Of a stretch of 64,000 bases of DNA, positions 27,457-36,819 are shown piece after piece. Position 1 is the stretch's first letter, and every line of letters starts with the position of its first letter. The notes below the pieces were generated by a model, which was not told where the DNA came from, did no database searches, and saw only the letters and a list, made by a program, of their open reading frames with translations. This DNA is from JAGFIY01 sp964499285. GTDB taxonomy: Bacteria > Bacteroidota > Ignavibacteria > Ignavibacteriales > Melioribacteraceae. The translations under genes and the position numbers were made by a program. Location: NCBI GenBank assembly GCA_964499285.1, contig CAZCLA010000002.1, positions 103,964 to 167,963 on the forward strand, written 5' to 3'.

Positions 27457-29804
27457 TTCCTATACAACCACTGATCAATTGTCATTTTAAGAAAATTTAT
27501 ATTTATCGGTTTCGCAATATAATCATTCATTCCAGCATCCAGACATCTTTCTCTGTCTTTCATACTTGAATGCGCCGTTACTGCAATAATAGGAATTGCA
27601 CTAATAGGTGATTCGAGAGCTCTTATCCTTTTTGTTGCTTCAATACCGTCCATCCCTTCCATTTCTATATCCATTAATATAAGATCAAATGGCTGGGATT
27701 TAACCGCTTCGATTGCTAATTTTCCTGATGAAACTGCGTCAACCGCATAACCGGCACCTGATAAAAGTTTCTGTTCGACTTTTTGACTTATCGGATTATC
27801 TTCAACAAGCAGTAGTCTCTTTTTCCCGGATTTTGTTTCCTGATCGGTTGTGGAACTGCTTGAAAAAGTCTCTTCGGCTTTTTTAGAATATTTTTCTTCT
27901 ATCTTATCAAAATTTTCAATCAAACTTTTTTCTTCTGCAATTCCCAGTGATGTTTTTGCATCGGATGACTCTTTCTTGATTTCTTGTTCTTTTGATTCAT
28001 CTATCTTTTTCTCAACAATTTTTTCGGGTTCCTTTTTCTTAGTTTTATCTATAGGTTCAATATTTATAGCACTTTGTTTCGGTGAATCAGCCAGATCCTT
28101 TATGAGTCCAAAAATTACCGAGAATGAAACTGTTGTGCCTTCGTTTACTTTACTTTCAATCTCGATTGATCCGTCCATAAGATTTACAAATTCTTTGCAT
28201 ATCATTAGACCCAATCCAACTCCGTTCTTAGGAACACCTCCCAGATCACTTTCTTTGTATTTGCCAAAAACCATTTCCAATTTTTCTTTTGGAATACCGC
28301 AGCCTGAATCCTGCACACTTGTGTTAAGCTGAATTGTATCTTCAGTTTTCTTTGCAATGGCAACCTCAATCGAAACTTCACCGGTTTCGGTGAACTTAAT
28401 CGCGTTCGTAAGAAGATTGATCAAAACTTGTCTGTATTTCATCGCATCGCCGATTATCTTTCCGGGGATATCTTCAGCAATGTTTACTTTAACACCCAGT
28501 CCTTTTTCTCTAGCTCTCTGTCCTATGATAGACACGGCTTTGTTGATTTCTTCGGTCAGATCAAATTCGATTTCGGAAAGATCCATTTTGCCGGCTTCGA
28601 TATTAGAAATATCAAGAACATTATTAATGATATCCATCAACGAACCTGCTGCTGATCTAGCGTTAACAGCATATTCTTTCAGCTCGTCGAGAGTTTCGAA
28701 CTGACCATCTTCAATTAAACTCAACAAGCCGAAGACGGAATTCATCGGAGTTCGGATTTCGTGACTCATATTTGCGAGGAACTGTGTCTTTATCTCACTC
28801 GATTTAACTGCTGCCTCTGCTTCCTGTTCAATTCTTTTCTTTTCCTCTGTTAATTTTTCAATTTCCGCTTTAGTTTCATTTTCCAGTTTAATTTGAGATG
28901 AAAAATCAGCTATCGAACCTTCGTAGTAACTTTCGGTTTGCTTACCCCGATTTACTTTTCTTGCATTAATCTTTACCGAGATTTTTGTGCCATCGGGACG
29001 AACAATAAGAGATCTAAAATTTTTCACTTTTTCGGACTTATCAACTATTTTTTTTAGATCGCTAAAATCCGAATCGTTAACAAAAACCTTTGAAGCATCG
29101 TTTAAGTTAATCACTTCGTCCACGTTTGAATAACCAAGTAATTTAACCAATGATAAATTCGCAAAGATAAATCTTGAATCTACACTTATTCTAAAAAATC
29201 CTTCAGCAGCATTGCTTATAAAATCGTCAAAATAAAGATCGTCTTTTTTCTCTGGTTCCTCTGCTTCAGGTTCTGTTTCAATTTTACTTCCAAGCAAAAT
29301 CGAGGCAATTATTGATAAAACACAGAGCACTGAAACGATCGAAATTGTTTCAATAAAATTTGCATGGGCGGTATAAACGCCAGCATTAACCAATTGCACA
29401 CCAATTATCGAAAGGATCAAATACATCACAACAATTATCTGATTGATATAATGCCATCTAATCGATATCCCAACCAGAAACACATAAAATGCCAGAACAT
29501 TTGAATTTACTGCAAAGAGATTTGTTATTTTTGTCACTACAAAAAATGATGAAGCAATTACTGTAAAAAGCAAAAAATGTATAAGAAGGTTTGTTTTACT
29601 TTTACCCGTGCTTGTATTGGAAAGAACTAAAATTATAAACGCAAACACGGTCAGCGACAATCTTGATATATAAACTTCGAAGGAATGAATTACAAGATTG
29701 CGAACTTCGAAAATTAATGCAAGAACTCCAGAGATTGCGGTGAGAACTGCAATTAACTGAAGAACAGTTAAATTGAACTTCGCTTGATTTGAAAATTTGC
29801 TCAT
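27453..29804 (-). CDS. Hybrid sensor histidine kinase/response regulator
   Basis: In order, the 783 residues hold about six or seven N-terminal membrane helices (15-170), a PAS domain (about 195-300, FRISVDSRFIFANLSLVKLLG), a coiled linker, and a HisKA domain with phospho-acceptor His348 in MSHEIRTPMN. An HATPase domain follows (LINLTNAIKFTETG; DSGCGIP; GVGLGLMICKEF). Then come about 90 Lys/Glu-rich residues and a receiver domain with Asp712 (LILMDIEMEG) and the KP signature (YIAKPIN). There is no DNA-binding output or Hpt domain, so it must signal to another protein. The membrane region does not reveal the stimulus. It is transcribed alone. Confidence 0.94.
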   Translation of the reverse strand: MSKFSNQAKFNLTVLQLIAVLTAISGVLALIFEVRNLVIHSFEVYISRLSLTVFAFIILVLSNTSTGKSKTNLLIHFLLFTVIASSFFVVTKITNLFAVNSNVLAFYVFLVGISIRWHYINQIIVVMYLILSIIGVQLVNAGVYTAHANFIETISIVSVLCVLSIIASILLGSKIETEPEAEEPEKKDDLYFDDFISNAAEGFFRISVDSRFIFANLSLVKLLGYSNVDEVINLNDASKVFVNDSDFSDLKKIVDKSEKVKNFRSLIVRPDGTKISVKINARKVNRGKQTESYYEGSIADFSSQIKLENETKAEIEKLTEEKKRIEQEAEAAVKSSEIKTQFLANMSHEIRTPMNSVFGLLSLIEDGQFETLDELKEYAVNARSAAGSLMDIINNVLDISNIEAGKMDLSEIEFDLTEEINKAVSIIGQRAREKGLGVKVNIAEDIPGKIIGDAMKYRQVLINLLTNAIKFTETGEVSIEVAIAKKTEDTIQLNTSVQDSGCGIPKEKLEMVFGKYKESDLGGVPKNGVGLGLMICKEFVNLMDGSIEIESKVNEGTTVSFSVIFGLIKDLADSPKQSAINIEPIDKTKKKEPEKIVEKKIDESKEQEIKKESSDAKTSLGIAEEKSLIENFDKIEEKYSKKAEETFSSSSTTDQETKSGKKRLLLVEDNPISQKVEQKLLSGAGYAVDAVSSGKLAIEAVKSQPFDLILMDIEMEGMDGIEATKRIRALESPISAIPIIAVTAHSSMKDRERCLDAGMNDYIAKPININFLKMTIDQWLYRK

Positions 29805-29938
29805 TCTGAAATATTTCTCGGTATTAACGTGATAATATATAATTATAATTTAGTAAAAATAATATCGAATATTTTCACTAATTTTTTAATGTCGCAAACA
29901 AACTATAAACTTTTGAAATGGAAAGACAGCCCTAAATA

Positions 29939-30535
29939 ATGATGGATTTTTTGTATACACTTGACAAAGAGCTTTTTTATTTTATCAATCACACTCTTTC
30001 AAATCCACTTTTTGATAAAATATTTCCTTATTTAACCGATGTAAAACACTGGTATCTCGTTTATATTATATTTTGGTTTATTCTCGTTATTAAAGGCGGA
30101 AGACTTGGGAGAATCACAGCCGTGATGTCCCTTTTGCTAATAACGGCAAGCGACCAAATCAGCAGTTTTTTGCTGAAGGACTGGATTGCAAGAATTCGCC
30201 CATGCAATGTTCTACCGGATGTAAACATTCTTGTTTTCTGCAGCGGATCTTATTCAATGCCTTCTTCTCATGCCGTTAATAATTTTGCGGCAGCCGTATT
30301 CTTTTCGAGACTATTCCCCAAATATAAAATTCCGCTTTATGTAATAGCAGTGCTTATGGCATTCAGCCGCCCTTATGTCGGCGTTCACTATCCGGCTGAT
30401 GTAATAGTCGGAGCGGTTGTTGGAAGCGTAATCGGTTATGTTCTCGCAATTCTCACCCAACGCATTGATAAGTATTTTTTAGGGAAAAAATTACCAGAAA
30501 GAATGAAAATATTTCGCGGAAAAGTAAAAAAATAA
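29939..30535 (+). CDS. PAP2-family membrane phosphatase
   Basis: A 198-residue membrane protein with the three-part acid phosphatase signature: KDWIARIRP (K-x6-RP), MPSSHAVNN (PSxH) and SRPYVGVHYPADV (SR-x5-H-x3-D), the last two supplying the catalytic histidines. Five or six hydrophobic helices surround them. Relatives dephosphorylate undecaprenyl pyrophosphate, phosphatidic acid or LPS lipid A; substrate is not predictable. Two ATGs occur in tandem (29939 and 29942). The AMP nucleosidase gene follows 13 bp later. Confidence 0.9.
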   Translation: MMDFLYTLDKELFYFINHTLSNPLFDKIFPYLTDVKHWYLVYIIFWFILVIKGGRLGRITAVMSLLLITASDQISSFLLKDWIARIRPCNVLPDVNILVFCSGSYSMPSSHAVNNFAAAVFFSRLFPKYKIPLYVIAVLMAFSRPYVGVHYPADVIVGAVVGSVIGYVLAILTQRIDKYFLGKKLPERMKIFRGKVKK

Positions 30536-30548
30536 AAGACTATTAAAT

Positions 30549-31322
30549 ATGAAAACAAAATTAGATATTGCTAAAAATTGGCTGCCGCGCTATACAGGAG
30601 CGGAGATTGACAAACTTGGTGATTATATTCTTCTTACAAATTTTGCTGACTACGTTGTCAAATTTGCCGAAAAGTTTAACTGCGACATTACAGGTGAAGG
30701 CAGACCGATGCAGACCGCGACAAACAGCAACGGACTTTCGATAATTAACTTCGGAATAGGATCGGCAAATGCGGCAACGATTATGGATTTGCTGATCGCG
30801 CGCGATCCGAAAGGCACTCTGTTCTTGGGTAAATGCGGCGGATTGAAAAAATCAACCGATCTTGGTCATTTTATTCTTCCGACTGCTGCAATCCGAGGTG
30901 AAGGAACAAGCAACGACTATGCTCCGGCTGAAGTGCCGGCACTTCCTTCATTTAAGCTCCACAAGTTCGTATCAAATAAAATTATTAAATATGTGAATGA
31001 GTACAGAACCGGTGTGGTTTATACTACTAACCGGAGAGTGTGGGAATGGGATAAAAAGTTTAAGCAATACTTGAGAAGTCTCGGAGCTTTAGGAATAGAT
31101 ATGGAAACCGCAACCATTTTTATTGTCGGATATGTCAATCAAATTGCTCACGGAGCATTGCTTCTCGTTTCGGATCTTCCAATGATTCCCGAAGGAATTA
31201 AAACGCAGGAATCAGATAAACTTGTAACACGAAAATTTGTTGATCTTCATCTTCAAATCGGGATTGAAGCAATGACGGATATAGGAGAGAAAGGTGAACA
31301 AATAAAACATTTTACATATTAG
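30549..31322 (+). CDS. amn: AMP nucleosidase
   Basis: The enzyme splits AMP into adenine and ribose 5-phosphate. The 257-residue protein is the short, PNP-domain-only form seen in Bacteroidota and relatives, unlike the roughly 480-residue E. coli enzyme. Visible signatures are INFGIGSANAATIMDLL, LFLGKCGGLK near residue 95 and the 'LGALGIDMETATIFIVGY' segment with the substrate-binding Met-Glu pair. It sits in a plus-strand run with a PAP2 phosphatase and two unknown proteins. Confidence 0.88.
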   Translation: MKTKLDIAKNWLPRYTGAEIDKLGDYILLTNFADYVVKFAEKFNCDITGEGRPMQTATNSNGLSIINFGIGSANAATIMDLLIARDPKGTLFLGKCGGLKKSTDLGHFILPTAAIRGEGTSNDYAPAEVPALPSFKLHKFVSNKIIKYVNEYRTGVVYTTNRRVWEWDKKFKQYLRSLGALGIDMETATIFIVGYVNQIAHGALLLVSDLPMIPEGIKTQESDKLVTRKFVDLHLQIGIEAMTDIGEKGEQIKHFTY

Positions 31323-31330
31323 GAGAACCG

Positions 31331-31747
31331 ATGAGATATTTAGTAATGTTATTATTGTTTGTTGTTACTTCACAGAATTTAACAATCGCACAAACAGATG
31401 AAGCCAAAAAAGTCCTAAATAAATTGATTGATTATTCTTTGGAGAATAATTTCAAACCTGCGGCGGAGTTAATCCTTTTTGATGCAAATGGACAATCGAT
31501 TGATAAACTAAGGTCGTTTGATTGGAACAATTCCGAAGAACAAAAAGAAGTGATTCGTACTTGTAAGAAAATACGCGCTTATATAAAATTCGCAGATGAA
31601 TTTGAAATTCTGGATTCGGGTGAAATTTCAGCAGACAATTCAGGAATTAGCATTGAACTGAAATTGCTGAGCTCAGGAAAAGAAACGGTTTACGAATTTG
31701 TATTTGTTTCTGTAAACGATAAAATTTTACTTAAACAAATTAACTGA
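31331..31747 (+). CDS. Secreted hypothetical protein
   Basis: A 138-residue protein with a signal peptide (MRYLVMLLLFVVTSQNLTIA, cleavage likely after residue 20). The mature part is predicted mixed alpha/beta, with no cysteines and no motif I can assign. A GGAG ribosome site lies at 31321-31325. It is 8 bp after the AMP nucleosidase gene and 9 bp before a small membrane protein gene, so it is a member of that operon. Function unknown. Confidence 0.7.
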   Translation: MRYLVMLLLFVVTSQNLTIAQTDEAKKVLNKLIDYSLENNFKPAAELILFDANGQSIDKLRSFDWNNSEEQKEVIRTCKKIRAYIKFADEFEILDSGEISADNSGISIELKLLSSGKETVYEFVFVSVNDKILLKQIN

Positions 31748-31756
31748 TCAATATTA

Positions 31757-32188
31757 ATGGAAACTAATTTTAAAAAACTCGATTTAATTTTTTCTGCACT
31801 GCTTCTAGGTCAATTAATTTTTGCAGTAACTGCACTCTTCATAGTATCAAACAATTTGTTTGATTTTAAAATGCTGTCTTTTGAGAATGCAGTAATAATT
31901 GCAATGGTTTCCAATGCTGCTTCCGTGCTTGGAGCAAGATTATTGAACACATTGTTCTTAAAGAAAATTCGTGAGAGTGTCGATATTGGAAGAAAAATAC
32001 AAGTGTTTTCCACCAAATCGATAATTATTCTTGCAATACTTGAATTCCAAAATCTAATTAATATAGTACTTTATCTGTTAGTAACGGATTATGTTTTCTT
32101 GCTCGTAGCAATTTTAATTTTTGTGCTTAACTTTGTGTATAGACCAACTGAAGTATTGTTTAGAAAGGAATCGGAGATAAAATATTAA
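31757..32188 (+). CDS. Small membrane hypothetical protein
   Basis: The 143 residues contain about four hydrophobic helices (roughly 12-36, 44-68, 84-106 and 108-128), with short charged loops and a basic C terminus (YRPTEVLFRKESEIKY). I do not recognise a family. It is the last gene of the PAP2/AMP nucleosidase run and converges on the TetR gene with 5 bp between stops. Confidence 0.65.
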   Translation: METNFKKLDLIFSALLLGQLIFAVTALFIVSNNLFDFKMLSFENAVIIAMVSNAASVLGARLLNTLFLKKIRESVDIGRKIQVFSTKSIIILAILEFQNLINIVLYLLVTDYVFLLVAILIFVLNFVYRPTEVLFRKESEIKY

Positions 32189-32193
32189 TTCTC

Positions 32194-32784
32194 TTAACCT
32201 AAAAGATTATTAGTAGAATATTTCTTAATCAGATATTTTTTCATTTTTTCCCGAGGATAGTTTTCACCTTCCAACAAAAAATGAAAGGCAACTCCGTCCA
32301 AAATTGCACCAAAAATTTTAGCTTCTTCCTTAGCATTTTTGACGCCAATTTCTCGGAATACATTTTCCATACTCTTGAAAATTGCCTCCAACGAATCGAT
32401 GAAATCCGGTGATATTAATTTCGCGGTTTCAGGTTGAAGAATAAAAGATGAATATAATCGCCAATAGTCGCTGTTTAATTCCATTGAGTTGAAGGTTTCT
32501 TCAATTAGCATACGTAACTTTTTAACAGGATCTTTTTCTGATTCAACGATTTTGGTCATATTTTCAAGCTCGATGAGAAGCATTTCGATAACTGAACGCG
32601 TCAAATCTTCCTTGGAAGAAAAATAATTGTAAAGAAGCCCCTTACTAATTGATGCCTCTTTTGCTATATCGCTTATTGATGTCTCCTGATATCCTTTGGC
32701 AGCAAATATTTTTAGAGCAGCATTAAGAATATTGTGACGCGATCTTTCCCGCATCTCTTTAAATTGTTTTTCTGTTCTCGGCAT
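32194..32784 (-). CDS. TetR/AcrR-family transcriptional regulator
   Basis: The 196-residue protein has an N-terminal helix-turn-helix (about 14-60) with ILNAALKIFAAKGYQETSI, then SDIAKEASISKGLLYNYFSS (recognition helix). The C-terminal ligand-binding domain is variable. It is divergent from the five-gene LolA-like/ABC operon across 136 bp that holds two operator-like repeats, so it most likely represses that operon and itself. The inducer is unknown; TetR proteins next to envelope transport operons often sense hydrophobic compounds. Confidence 0.92.
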   Translation of the reverse strand: MPRTEKQFKEMRERSRHNILNAALKIFAAKGYQETSISDIAKEASISKGLLYNYFSSKEDLTRSVIEMLLIELENMTKIVESEKDPVKKLRMLIEETFNSMELNSDYWRLYSSFILQPETAKLISPDFIDSLEAIFKSMENVFREIGVKNAKEEAKIFGAILDGVAFHFLLEGENYPREKMKKYLIKKYSTNNLLG

Positions 32785-32791
32785 TATTTAT

Positions 32792-32810
32792 TGAATAATT
32801 GTTCAGTCAT
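32792..32810. promoter_or_regulatory. Putative TetR operator, site 1
   Basis: TGAATAATTGTTCA (32792-32805) is an inverted repeat with only one mismatched pair. It overlaps GTTCAGTCAT (32801-32810), a ten-base element repeated with one change at site 2. It lies 8 bp upstream of the TetR start codon, suited to autorepression. Confidence 0.5.
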
Positions 32811-32890
32811 ATAATATTCTTTATTCGGAAAATTATCAAGCTCCAAATTAATTTTACTTGACAAAGTGGTTAAAGAAACATATTTTTGAT

Positions 32891-32905
32891 TGAACGTTTA
32901 GTCAT
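32891..32905. promoter_or_regulatory. Putative TetR operator, site 2
   Basis: TGAACGTTTAGTCA (32891-32904) has outer TGA/TCA symmetry and contains GTTTAGTCAT (32896-32905), matching site 1 at nine of ten bases. It lies 16 bp before the GTG start of the LolA-like gene, near where its promoter or leader must be. A possible -35-like TTGACA lies upstream at about 32859. Confidence 0.5.
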
Positions 32906-32920
32906 TTATAAGGTTCGCAA

Positions 32921-33658
32921 GTGAAAAAAATATTATTACTGCTGTTTGCATTTCAAAACATTATCATTTCGCAATCCGCTGAAGAAATAGTCAAAAGAGC
33001 CAACGAAAAGATGCTGGGAAAAACAAGTCAAGGAATGATTAAGATGACAATCGTCCGTCCCGATTGGTCGCGTGAGATAACGATGAAAAGCTGGTCTAAA
33101 GGAAACGATTACTATTTGCTGCTTGTAACTGAACCTGCAAGAGAGAAAGGACAAGTTTTTCTTAAGCGAAAAAACGAAATGTGGAATTATATTCCATCGA
33201 TCAACCGGTTGGTTAAGATTCCGCCATCTATGATGATGCAGTCTTGGATGGGTTCAGATTTTACAAACGATGATCTATTAAAGGAATCATCGATTGTTCA
33301 AGATTATAATCATAAAATAATCGGTGAAGAAGAAATTGACAGCTACCAATGTTATAAAATCGAGCTTCTTCCTAAACCCGAGGCTCCTGTCGTTTGGGGT
33401 AAAATCATTTCTTGGATTACAAAAGAAGAATTTATGGTAGTCAAAAGCGAATATTTTGATGAGGATCAGTTTTTGGTGAACACTCAGACAGGAAGCGAGA
33501 TTAAATTATTGGGCGGCAGACTTCTTCCGGCAAAAATGACAATGGTGCCTGCGGAGAAACCCGAAAACTCTACTGTCTTAGAATTTCTAGAATTAGAGTT
33601 CGACAAACAAATTGGGGAAGATTTCTTTTCGCAGCAGAATATGAAAAGAGTGAGATAA
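32921..33658 (+). CDS. Outer membrane lipoprotein-sorting (LolA-like) protein
   Basis: The protein has 245 residues with a signal peptide (KKILLLLFAFQNIIISQS). The body is the LolA/LolB-type half-barrel of the 'outer membrane lipoprotein-sorting protein' family: SAEEIVKRANEKMLG, then WNYIPSINRLVKIPPSMM and the SDFTNDDLL segment, which are diagnostic of this variant and differ from true LolA. It probably binds a lipid or lipoprotein in the periplasm as it moves between the ABC permeases and the outer membrane. It starts with GTG and heads a five-gene operon. Confidence 0.88.
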   Translation: MKKILLLLFAFQNIIISQSAEEIVKRANEKMLGKTSQGMIKMTIVRPDWSREITMKSWSKGNDYYLLLVTEPAREKGQVFLKRKNEMWNYIPSINRLVKIPPSMMMQSWMGSDFTNDDLLKESSIVQDYNHKIIGEEEIDSYQCYKIELLPKPEAPVVWGKIISWITKEEFMVVKSEYFDEDQFLVNTQTGSEIKLLGGRLLPAKMTMVPAEKPENSTVLEFLELEFDKQIGEDFFSQQNMKRVR

Positions 33659-33662
33659 ACTT

Positions 33663-34886
33663 TTGTTTAAGATCTTAAAAATATCGTGGCGAAATCTTTG
33701 GCGAAATAACCGGAGAACTCTACTTACAATGACCTCGGTTTATCTTGCTGTGGTCTTCGCCCTTTTTATGCGTTCGATGCAATTTGGAAGTTACGATAAT
33801 ATGATTGAGAATTCTGTAAAACTATCAACCGGGCACATACAAATTCACAAGACCGGTTACTGGGAGGATAAGTCGATCAACAATACTTTCGAGAATAACA
33901 ATGAAATATTACAAAAAATAAACTCAGTTGGAGAAGTCACTATAACTGTTCCTCGTCTTGAATCTTTCGCTCTTGCATCCTCGGGAAATTTTACAAAGGG
34001 TACACTTGTTATAGGTATAAACCCTTCGCTTGAGAATGATCTCAATAAACTTTCTGATAAAATAATTTCGGGTGAGTATTTATCGGAAAATGACGGCAGC
34101 GCGGTTGTTGCAGAAAAACTTGCCGAGTATCTTAATGTAACAGTCGGCGATACAATAATCTTATTAGGACAGGGTTACCATGGAATTACCGCTGCGGGAG
34201 CTTATCGTATAAAGGGAATATTAAAAATGCCGGTTCCCGAAATGAACAAACAGCTAGTTTATTTAAGTCTTCCCGAATCACAATATCTTTATGCAGCCGA
34301 CGATAAAATCACCTCTTATTCAATTATACTTTCTTCAAATGATTATCTTGGCGATTCAATAGATAAATTAAAAAGTTTTCTTGATGAAAAAGAATATGAG
34401 GTTATGCCTTGGCAAACAATGAATAAAGAAATGGTTCAAGCTATTGAAGGAGATAATGCCGGAGGAATAATAATGCTTGCAATATTATATCTTATTATTG
34501 GTTTCGGCATTTTCGGCACCGTGATGATGATGACCTTAGAGAGGAAAAAAGAATTTGCGGTTCTCGTTGCAATAGGAATGCAAAGGTCCAAACTCTCGTT
34601 GACCGTATTTTTTGAATCTTTTATAATAAGTTCGATCAGTGTAATTATCGGGATTATTCTTTCAATACCGATTCTATATTATCTTCACGTAAATCCTATT
34701 CCACTCTCCGGAGATCTGGCGAAAACAATCGAACAATTCGGAATCGAAGCAATTCTTCCGTTTTCAATAGACAGTTACTTTTTCTTCGAGCAGACGTTGA
34801 TAGTTTTCTTAATTTCGGTCTTAGCATCTCTTTACCCAATTTTTATAATAAGCAAATTTACAGTTATAAAATCCTTGAGATCATAA
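33663..34886 (+). CDS. ABC transporter permease, FtsX/LolE-MacB type (first)
   Basis: The 407-residue protein has one N-terminal helix (about 20-40), a large periplasmic MacB_PCD-like domain (about 45-260) and three C-terminal helices (about 270-400) typical of FtsX-like permeases. The N-terminal 'KISWRNLWRNNRRTLLTM' is the usual type VII ABC signature. These mechanotransmission permeases extract lipoproteins or drive periplasmic partners instead of pumping across the membrane. TTG start, 4 bp after the LolA-like gene; 1 bp before the second permease. Confidence 0.9.
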   Translation: MFKILKISWRNLWRNNRRTLLTMTSVYLAVVFALFMRSMQFGSYDNMIENSVKLSTGHIQIHKTGYWEDKSINNTFENNNEILQKINSVGEVTITVPRLESFALASSGNFTKGTLVIGINPSLENDLNKLSDKIISGEYLSENDGSAVVAEKLAEYLNVTVGDTIILLGQGYHGITAAGAYRIKGILKMPVPEMNKQLVYLSLPESQYLYAADDKITSYSIILSSNDYLGDSIDKLKSFLDEKEYEVMPWQTMNKEMVQAIEGDNAGGIIMLAILYLIIGFGIFGTVMMMTLERKKEFAVLVAIGMQRSKLSLTVFFESFIISSISVIIGIILSIPILYYLHVNPIPLSGDLAKTIEQFGIEAILPFSIDSYFFFEQTLIVFLISVLASLYPIFIISKFTVIKSLRS

Positions 34887-34887
34887 A

Positions 34888-36126
34888 ATGCTTAGTCGAA
34901 TTGCGTGGAAAAATATATGGAGGAATAAATTACGAAGCGGTATAATTATTACTTCCATTGCACTTGGACTTTTCGGCGGAGTGTTTTCAATAGCTTTTAT
35001 GAACGGCATCTCAAATCAGATGATCCAAGATTTAATAAAATTTGAGCTGGCAAATATTCAGCTTCATAATCCTCAGTTTCTTCTCAACGACGAAACAATT
35101 TATACAATTAAGGACCAGAATAGAATTATCGAAAAAATAAATCAAGTCGAAAAAGTGAAATCGGTCTCGTCTCGATCTGTGAGAATGGGAATGGCAAGCT
35201 CTTCGGCAACCGGAAAGGGAGTGAGAATTAACGGTATTGCTCCCGAAATCGAGAGACGGGTGACAGGTCTTTACGAAAAAGTAAAAGAAGGTTCTTATTT
35301 CGAGAGTGAAAGGAAAAATCAAATTGTCGTTGGAGAAAAACTCGTAGAGGAACTTAAACTAAAACTCAATTCAAAAGTTATTTTAACGCTTCAGACAATT
35401 GACAACAATATAACTTATGCAGCCTTTCGAATTACCGGAATTTTCAAAACTGAAAACACGATGTTCGACGAAAGCAATGTGTTCGTTAGAGACGAAGAGC
35501 TTAAACAAATAATTCACTTACCCGAAAATGAAACAAATGAAATTGTAGTAGCTCTTTCGGATAACGATTTCACAAATGAAGTGAAATCAAAACTTGTAAA
35601 TGCATTTAATCAAGAAATTAAAGACGAAAAATTAATCGTTAGATCTTGGGATGATATTAATCCTTCGGTAAAGATGATGCAGGAAATGAGTCTTCAATTT
35701 TCATTCATATTCGTAATAATCATTCTCGTAGCTCTAAGTTTTGGAATAACCAACACAATGCTTATGGTCGTAATGGAAAGAGTTAGAGAGCTTGGAATGC
35801 TAATGGCTGTTGGGATGAATAAACTTAAACTTGTAGGTATGATTTTTTTCGAAACGCTTTATCTATCCCTAACCGGGGCTTTTGCCGGATTGATAATAAG
35901 TGCTGGAGCTATTTCAATTGCAGCGAAGACAGGAATTGATCTTTCCCCTATCGCCGAAGGTTTCAATGCTTATGGATACAGTTCTATCGTTTATCCTAAA
36001 CTTGACAGCTCGTTTTATCTATATGTAATGCTTTTTGTTGTTATGACAGCATTTCTTGCATCAGTTTATCCCGCAAGAAAAGCCCTTAAATTTAATCCAG
36101 CTGAAGCGGTAAGAACAGAAGCTTAA
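34888..36126 (+). CDS. ABC transporter permease, FtsX/LolC-MacB type (second)
   Basis: The 412-residue protein has the same layout as its neighbour: N-terminal 'RIAWKNIWRNKLRSGIII', a periplasmic domain (about 45-265), and three C-terminal helices ending in SVYPARKALKFNPAEAVRTE, the FtsX-family tail. The two permeases are paralogous but clearly diverged, suggesting a heterodimer like LolC/LolE. It is followed 12 bp later by the ATPase. Confidence 0.92.
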   Translation: MLSRIAWKNIWRNKLRSGIIITSIALGLFGGVFSIAFMNGISNQMIQDLIKFELANIQLHNPQFLLNDETIYTIKDQNRIIEKINQVEKVKSVSSRSVRMGMASSSATGKGVRINGIAPEIERRVTGLYEKVKEGSYFESERKNQIVVGEKLVEELKLKLNSKVILTLQTIDNNITYAAFRITGIFKTENTMFDESNVFVRDEELKQIIHLPENETNEIVVALSDNDFTNEVKSKLVNAFNQEIKDEKLIVRSWDDINPSVKMMQEMSLQFSFIFVIIILVALSFGITNTMLMVVMERVRELGMLMAVGMNKLKLVGMIFFETLYLSLTGAFAGLIISAGAISIAAKTGIDLSPIAEGFNAYGYSSIVYPKLDSSFYLYVMLFVVMTAFLASVYPARKALKFNPAEAVRTEA

Positions 36127-36138
36127 AAGAGAGTTAAC

Positions 36139-36819
36139 ATGAGTATAATTAAAGTAGAAAATTTGGTCAAAATTTATAACGAAGGAGCGGTGCCGGTAAC
36201 GGCGGTTGACGGCATATCCGTTGAATTTGAGATGGGCGAATTTACATCGATTGTTGGTCCTTCGGGCTGCGGGAAGACAACATTTTTAAATATGCTTGGT
36301 GGTCTTGATGAACCGAGCGAAGGAAAAATTGTTATTGATTCAATTGATATAAGTAAATTAAAATCAAAACAGTTGATAGATTTCAGACTTCACAATATCG
36401 GTTTTGTTTTTCAAGCATATAACCTGATTCCCGTTCTAACCGTTAAAGAAAACATCGAGTTTATAATGCAGTTGCAAGGAATCTCTGCGGATGAAAGAGA
36501 AAGTCGCGTAGATGTTCTTCTCGAACAAGTTGGATTGCTCGATAGAAAAAATGACAGACCAAACAATCTTTCCGGAGGCGAACAGCAAAGAGTTGCTGTC
36601 GCACGGGCTTTAGCCGCAAAACCGAAGTTCATTCTTGCAGATGAACCTACTGCAAACCTCGACAGCAAATCAACCGAAAATCTTTTGGATATTATGCTGC
36701 GACTTAACGAAACCGAGAATACAACTTTCATCTTTGCGACTCATGACAACAGAGTGATGAGAAAAGCAAGAAGGTTGTTGGTTTTGGAAGACGGAAAAAT
36801 AATCAAAGATGAAAACTAG
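36139..36819 (+). CDS. ABC transporter ATP-binding protein, LolD/MacB type
   Basis: A 226-residue ATPase with Walker A GPSGCGKTT near residue 39, Q-loop FVFQAYNLIPVLTV, signature LSGGEQQRVAVARAL, Walker B ILADEPTANLD and the switch His in FATHD. Length and 'AYNLIPVLTVKEN' place it in the LolD/MacB/FtsE group that partners FtsX-like permeases. It should power the two permeases upstream. It overlaps the downstream barrel gene by 11 bp. Confidence 0.96.
   Translation: MSIIKVENLVKIYNEGAVPVTAVDGISVEFEMGEFTSIVGPSGCGKTTFLNMLGGLDEPSEGKIVIDSIDISKLKSKQLIDFRLHNIGFVFQAYNLIPVLTVKENIEFIMQLQGISADERESRVDVLLEQVGLLDRKNDRPNNLSGGEQQRVAVARALAAKPKFILADEPTANLDSKSTENLLDIMLRLNETENTTFIFATHDNRVMRKARRLLVLEDGKIIKDEN

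Noticed and set aside
27850..28704. Long plus-strand open frames opposite the histidine kinase
   Set aside because: They are Ser/Phe/Ile-rich shadows of the kinase's Glu/Lys/Asn codons, with no motif or ribosome site.
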